This document shows, in pieces, positions 57,980 to 64,000 of a DNA stretch of 64,000 nucleotides (its first letter is position 1; every line of letters begins with the position of its first letter). The notes beneath the pieces are model-generated. The model searched no databases, was not told the DNA's origin, and saw nothing but the letters and a program-made list of their open reading frames with translations. The position numbers were made by a program, and so were the translations under genes. The stretch covers positions 2,532,501-2,596,500 of the forward strand of contig CAHIKZ030000125.1 in assembly GCA_903632075.3 (NCBI GenBank). The letters run 5' to 3'. This stretch comes from Acanthosepion pharaonis. Its lineage: Eukaryota; Mollusca; Cephalopoda; Sepiida; Sepiidae.

Positions 57980-60770
57980 AAAATAATACATATATATATG
58001 TGTTTATTTCTGTATTTGTCAAACTTCTTTCTGATTCAGTAATACCAATCTATAACATTTGATGAACTTCGGTTTCTTAAAGACATGAAGGACTTATTCG
58101 CTTGAAACCATTTAAAAATAGAAGTGAATAAACGGTTGTGTAATGTGGATAGTTTAGACACTGTTGAGAGGGAGATCATACATGACATCTATACCTTGTT
58201 GGAAAGAGGCTATATAGAGCAAATGATATATGCCTTGCATATTTTTATCAACGGAATATCGGTGTTGAACTGTTTTTGTGTTAAATATGATTTGATAGGC
58301 CCACACAGTTTGTACTCGGAAGACTTCGGATCAGTACTATGAAGTCGATACAAATCTTTCATGCTAATAAAGTTGGAGTTGCTATTTGGTCAAATTTGCA
58401 TTATGGTTCGTTGGCCTACGGTAGGTTGGTTTCTTAAACAAACCTACTGCATTTTTTCGATTAACAGCTTTTATTGTTAAAAAAAAACTGTCTTCAGTGT
58501 TTAATAATAATACTGTACAGTGTCCACAAGCTACAGAATATTTACATACCTCGAAAACTGTTTCTATCTGTTTCATTGTTAACTAATTATCTTATAAATT
58601 ATTTTATCCTTAGAAAATTTATCTTTGCCGCTTGTTAAATAAAATTAATGAATCTCAGCAACGTAAGTTCATTGCCATTTTTATTTAATATATAGGTTTT
58701 CATATCGGATTAGATTTTGTTTTATATATCAAGCACAACACATTTATTATAAAGATACTGCTACCTGTTCATTTGATTTCAAATAATTATATTTATAACT
58801 AATAAAAGTGAAAAAAAAGTTACATTTTATACACATTGTTGAGCTATGTCTCCGATTAGTTAATCGATAGAGATGATGTGCATATTACTTTTAAAACACA
58901 CTTTATCATATAATTGTGACAAATCCTACATCATTTTGCATCTAATGTGGGAAGAATTACAAATTCTACAAAATATCGTCCTACACGCTTTTTTCGTATC
59001 TTTTTTAAATTTAGCATAGTTTGGCAAGTCGTCAGAAGTATGGAAAATTCAATGCAGGTGTTACTGATTATAATTAGTAATCAACTGAAAATGATTATTG
59101 TTACACACCGTGGCGTCTGTATATGCTTATTACTATTAATATATTTTTTATGCAGATCGAAATGGATGATACATTAAAACAGAACCCTGCATCATTCCCG
59201 GATGAACAATAGCTAAAAAATTACAGTATCCACTACGCGAATAGTAATAATCACCAACGGTGATAGATCGGAAAACTCTTTGAACAGAACGTAATAAGGA
59301 ATTAACAAATGTGTTATATTGCTAAAGAGCAGAGGAAAACAAAAGCCAACAGACAGAGCACATCTTTAAAAAATCCAAAATTATCAGATTCTGAAGAGAT
59401 TAGAAAGCTTCAAATAATAAAATATATATACATCTATATTATTCTTGCCCTACGTCAGATTTCTATATAATGTGTAACGCTCTTTGGCAGATATTCTCTT
59501 TTTCAATATTTAGTTTCAGCTGTGTAGTTATTGTTCCAAAACTTTTTACTTTCTTATGAAAAATAGCAATTTATCTAATACATATTAATATTTCATTTTT
59601 GATTTCAGAAATAGTAATACCAATTAATAGAATTATCAGGAAAAATATTGTTGTTTGAGAAGAGAAAACCTTTTCTTTTTACTCTGGTAGTAATTGGATT
59701 TTAAACGTTAAGAAGAATAATCATGTTTTGAATTAAATATGGATTTGGGTCGTTTATTTCATGTCATTTGAATAATTCTTTCTGTATAACCATTCCAACC
59801 AAATTGTAAGTTATTTTTTATTCTACGGTTTTCAATACTAGCGTGCGAAATAGTTAGATGATTTATCATCTCATAACTTACTCTAGGAAATGCAGGTTTC
59901 GTATTTTGTTTTGTTATTTTATGGATTTAATAAATCTTATTTTTCAGGTGTTTGTATAAGCCGCCAGCAATTATCAGGCCATTTTAATATTTCCTGGACC
60001 TGTTGAGTAGACACATGAATAGAAATTTATTGGCTATGTTTGTATTGATAGTCAGCTGCATGTTAATCGAATCACCAGTCAGGTAAGATTAACTGGACAC
60101 GTGTACGGTGTGCGTCAGTTTATGTTCGTGTAAAAATAAAAATGTAAAAAATCAGTTTCGGGTTGGATTCCTACAAATCTTCCATTTCCCAAGGGTAAAA
60201 ACACCGTTTAAAATGACATGACAGATTGTGGATTGTGTTAAGAATGATGTGTAATTCAATAAATTAACTGATGATGATAACAACATGCAATTGTGCGGTT
60301 CATGAAAAAGGTGAGTGAATAAATGATGAAAATTTCCTGAAACGCCATGATTATTTTGAAAAGGTTATCCACTGTTATCAGTGCAGTAGATTTTCCTGAG
60401 TATCAGTGAAACTGTTTATTTTTGATAACCTGACAAACACTGATATCAGATATAGGATTAAGATTTAATTACAATATTTACATTATTCACACTATTGTCC
60501 ACATCTCTATTGTCATATTAACGACGTTTCTGTCGTTGTATGCTCTGGATTTTTCAGAAGATATCTTCAGATGGAATTTCGAACGAAACCTTTATTTCGT
60601 CCACTTAGATTGTTCAAGTTTCACGTGTCTTACATTTTCTGGTTTTCAAGTTTCACTTATTTCCCTTTAGTAACTCAACTTTCCAAGTACTTGTTCACCT
60701 CTGCAGCAGTATTGAACTCAGAACACTTTTGGTCAAACCACTGGATTACTTCAACAAACATTATTTTCAA
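57980..60770. other. unassigned AT-rich DNA
   Basis: No coding motif or repeat is recognised in this 2.8-kb stretch; frames at 58124-58342, 58382-58576, 58947-59177 and 60571-60783 are short and uninformative. It is the largest stretch with little internal structure to the eye. Confidence 0.5.
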
Positions 60771-60771
60771 C

Positions 60772-60960
60772 TGGGGACAATAGCACAGTGGTAAAATAAA
60801 GGATTAGATTCAAAATTCCAAAGTATATCACCTGAAGAAGACCGGAGTGTACAACGGCCAAAACATGATGAACATGATAATAAAGATGAGGACAACAGTA
60901 TAAGTAGTGTCAAAACTTACAATACCTCATATCCGTATTATAGACATAATTAGAATTGGC
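60772..60960 (+). mobile_element. tRNA-derived SINE with LINE-like tail
   Basis: TAGCACAGTGGTAAAAT (60781-60797) is a perfect A-box match (TRGCNNAGYGG), and GATTCAAAATTCC (60807-60819) is a near B box. The tail CTGAAGAAGACCGGAGTGTA, then CAACGGCCAAAAC and AAGATGAGGACAACAG, contains a hairpin and the AAGATGAGGACAA word that also lies inside the inverted repeat at 1724-1795. AATACCTCAT near 60923 matches the minus strand at 1709-1718. The tail may have been taken from a partner retroelement. Confidence 0.55.
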
Positions 60961-61161
60961 TTCCTTTGGAATTGTTTTTCTACGAGCAATCGTTGCGTAA
61001 TAGCCTAGAGTTAGAAATTTATAGATGTTACATCTTAGTATATCTGTATGTGCGCGCTTATTGATACATTCGTGTGTTGCTGAGACGTAACAAACCTGTG
61101 TGCCTTAGAAATAACAAGCACACACCTGAGTGTGTTTTAGAAACTGAGAATTATCGTTACA

Positions 61162-61551
61162 CTAGCAGTAGAGCCCGGCGTTGCCCGGGGATGTAACAGT
61201 AAGAGATAGATCAAGTATCGACCATCATAAAGACTGAAAAATAAAATTGACAAAGATTATTGTTTAAGGTTGACGGAGACGCATGTCTTAATTATTTTTT
61301 TTTTTTTTTTTTACGAATTGGTCAAAACCAAACTCAAACAAAATCATTGTTTTCAATCGTTATGAGTCTACCGATTGAATAGAATTTTATTATAAACAAT
61401 TGTCTTGTAAATGGATTTTTTAAAGCATTCTGTATGTAAAAATAAAGAAAAAAGTGTGCAAGACTATAAGAAACACTACCTGCCAAAAAAAAAGTGAAAT
61501 TTTTTTGAAATCGGTTAAAAAATGTAGGAAATCCGATCCCATATATAAACG

Positions 61552-61605
<54 letters not shown>

Positions 61606-61873
61606 CAACCTGGGTTTATAATAGGTATAACTCGATATGAGTTGTCCCCCTTTCATTCTCGCGATGACTCTTAATCGTGTGTTCAAATTGATTTCGTGCA
61701 AAAACAATTGTGTTTTTCCAAGTTTTGGCGCTGCCAGAACCACCGCAAGGTAATGTTATGTAGCCCTGTGAAGTTTTGTTGAAGTCGGTTGAAAAATGTT
61801 GGAAATCCTATCCAATATATAAACGTACAGACACATACACACACACACAACCTGGGTTTTATAATAAGTATGA
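61162..61873 (-). mobile_element. non-autonomous Helitron-like element, copy 2
   Basis: This 712-bp unit is the better-preserved relative of 20618-21294. On the minus strand it starts TCATACTTATTATAAAACCC after an A and ends with CCCGGGCAACGCCGGG (a perfect hairpin), then CTCTACTG and CTAG before a host T. These are the hallmarks of Helitron ends and of insertion between A and T. The (CA)n arrays at 61554-61600 and 61838-61850 each lie beside a CCTGGGTTTTATAATA word, so the 5' terminus is duplicated inside the element. The minus frames at 61334-61743 are non-coding. There is no Rep/helicase gene. Confidence 0.65.
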
Positions 61874-61879
61874 TTACAA

Positions 61880-62160
61880 AAATGAATGCGAAAATATGGC
61901 AGTTGTTACTTCGTCAGAAAACATATCCATGATAAACAACAGGTGGTAATATAGATTCCAATCAAGATTTTACCAGGAAATATTGCCTAACTAAAATCAT
62001 GTGTGACGTGATTTCAATTATAAGCAAGGCAGAGAGACGCTGGTATTTATCAATAAAGAGAAAAATTGATTTCATATAATTCTAATTTAGAATAGGTACA
62101 TTTTCACGTACGCAGACACTACATAGAAACACATACAGACTATCACACGCATATATACAC
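61880..62160. other. unassigned AT-rich DNA
   Basis: No supported feature. Confidence 0.5.
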
Positions 62161-62162
62161 AC

Positions 62163-62575
<413 letters not shown>

Positions 62576-62579
62576 CATA

Positions 62580-63440
62580 AGTTTAATTTAATTTAAATGC
62601 CTAAAATGAATGGTTACAAAACTTGTGGCGCGTCCGTTCAGGTCATGTGCGATCACAAACCTTCAAAAATTTATATTCCCTGTGGCCTTTGAAGGTTTTC
62701 TATTTTTTAAACTGAACGCTCCTCCCCATTCCGCCTTCGATTAACAAAATCTCGCCATGTAGCTGGACCACTACGTTCACCTGTCCTTTCTGCCCTCACT
62801 ATGACCTATTACAACCTCCTCATTATGTTTCCAATAACTTTCAGCTGATTCCAAGAATATGTGTTCTTTTTGTTGCCAATTTCTTTAAGATATCCTCGTT
62901 GCTTATTTGCTCTGTCCATGGAATTCATATCATCCTTATGTAGAACATTATTTCTTTTGCCTCCAGTTATTTCCCGTCCTTCACTGCCATATAAAAGGAT
63001 GAATATCATTTAGTAATCCAGCCTCTTTATTTGTTTCTAATGAATTTGTTCTGTTGTCAATTATTCGGTTGACAATTGGAATAAATATTTTGCTAGTCCA
63101 ATATGGATTCGGATTTCAGTACCGCATTTTTTACTTTGTGTTAAAACAATTTCCAGATATTTAATATTCACTAATTGTTTGATGTTGATATCTCCAATTT
63201 ATAATTCGCTTCTTAGTCTTTTCCTCTTGACGATGACCGTATTTTATTACTTCTTGCTGATTATCGTTAGCCATCTTTTCTCTGTTTCTTTTATTAAACT
63301 ATCTAGGAGAACCTATACTGTACTTTACCTTTCAGCATGCGCACATCTTTTTGACTTCCATTGTTAGCATTGCGCTCACCAATAATAAATTCTATTAGGG
63401 TCACCTGTGCTTTTATGATAGCTTCTGTGTAGAGGTTTAA
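62580..63440 (-). mobile_element. RTE-like LINE, RT end and C-terminal part
   Basis: Reading down from 63440 on the minus strand: NLYTEAIIKAQ and FIIGERNANN (family: LFNLYTEAI...IGGRNINN, just before the YADD), then LVNIKYLEIVLTQSKKCGTE and IRIHIGLAKYLFQ (family: YLGS...CxxEIRRRIGIAKxAF). The open frame 62809-63009 follows with LLYGSEGREITGGKRNN, YLKEIGNKKNTYSWNQ and NIMRRL. Near 62700-62780 comes RAERTGERSGPATWRDFVN then RRRNGEERS. The YADD motif itself is unreadable. It is the longest of three RTE-like copies (others at 37.1 and 50.2 kb). Confidence 0.75.
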
Positions 63441-63444
63441 CAAA

Positions 63445-64000
63445 TATGTGGAGACGACACATTCTTTTTTCTACGCCCCTACATTTCCTTATTTTCAAAC
63501 GTATAACACATATTATCATACGAATATTTATACGTAAAATAAATCCAAAGAGAATGATTTCACATTTTCATATTCTGGTTTATGATTCCGTTTTTAATTA
63601 TTATGAAACCCATGCAAATTTAAGGAAAATTATCAGTTATTTTTATTGCGTAATCAATGTTTCCACAGAAAACAGTATTAATCAAACGATTAGGGCAAGT
63701 ATTTGTGGAATATTCCACGTGAGTTTCAGTTCATACTATGTAAGCTTATTAAAATTATCGGCAATATCTTGTTTTTAAAGTGTCAGTTTTTTTTATCATG
63801 TATAGGAAATTAAATATAATTAAAAAATCTATGTTGTATGTCACAGTAAAATATTTGTTTAAAACTAATCTATGTTGCAGTTACCATTACTATATGCTAA
63901 ATTGGTGAATACATTAACATTGTATCATTTTCCATGTTAATTTGTATACTTCGATAAAATTCACTAAATTTTCATTCATTGGTTTTTATGAATATTTTGA
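63445..64000. other. unassigned AT-rich DNA
   Basis: The 110-residue plus frame at 63446-63778 has no motif I can recognise and the composition of AT-rich non-coding DNA. Confidence 0.4.

Overview
The window looks like non-coding, transposon-rich animal DNA, most probably from a coleoid cephalopod (octopus-like). The sequence is AT-rich on both strands. It has a long (TA)n, (CA)n, (GA)n or (ATT)n array every few kilobases. The only protein-coding signal I can recognise is broken pieces of retrotransposons and DNA transposons. The cephalopod assignment is inference: the wording of the LINE fragments matches, from memory, families abundant in octopus genomes, and no search could be run. I see no host gene, exon chain, rRNA, CRISPR array or bacterial-type operon.

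Layout. 1-5.4 kb: the C-terminal end of a LINE protein (990-1285, -), a (TA)n array, a perfect 22-bp inverted repeat, a possible solo LTR and weak tRNA-like SINE relics. 5.4-20 kb: 3'-end fragments of a jockey/CR1-like LINE family on both strands, a second copy of the first LINE family (16955-17405, -) and a Tc1/mariner relic (12780-13270, +). 20.6-24 kb: a Helitron-like element (20618-21294), minisatellites and a 460-bp imperfect palindrome built from two tRNA-like SINE units (22523-22983). 24.2-29.1 kb: two Penelope-like retroelement relics facing each other, the second inside a 3.1-kb strand-asymmetric block. 29.4-31.4 kb: a direct duplication and a LINE whose reverse transcriptase carries an internal deletion. 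31.4-42.4 kb: mostly unassigned AT-rich DNA with two tRNA-derived SINEs (33.9 and 39.2 kb) and an RTE-like LINE (37.1-37.8 kb). 42.4-47.1 kb: a LINE with endonuclease and reverse transcriptase (minus), a LINE 3' region (plus), a 130-bp palindrome and a separate endonuclease fragment. 47-64 kb: tandem duplications, two more RTE-like LINEs, a 383-bp MITE flanked by TA (55709-56091), a third Penelope-like relic, a SINE and a second Helitron-like copy (61162-61873).

Nothing here works together as a pathway. Every element examined carries stops, frameshifts, deletions or 5' truncation, so the window is best read as a graveyard of several LINE families, Penelope-like elements, SINEs, Helitron-like elements, a Tc1-type relic and MITEs, later cut up by microsatellite growth. 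The most informative items are the two Helitron-like copies with matching ends, the SINE palindrome, the TA-flanked MITE, the strand-skewed Penelope-like relic and a recurring hairpin motif that resembles a hammerhead ribozyme core.
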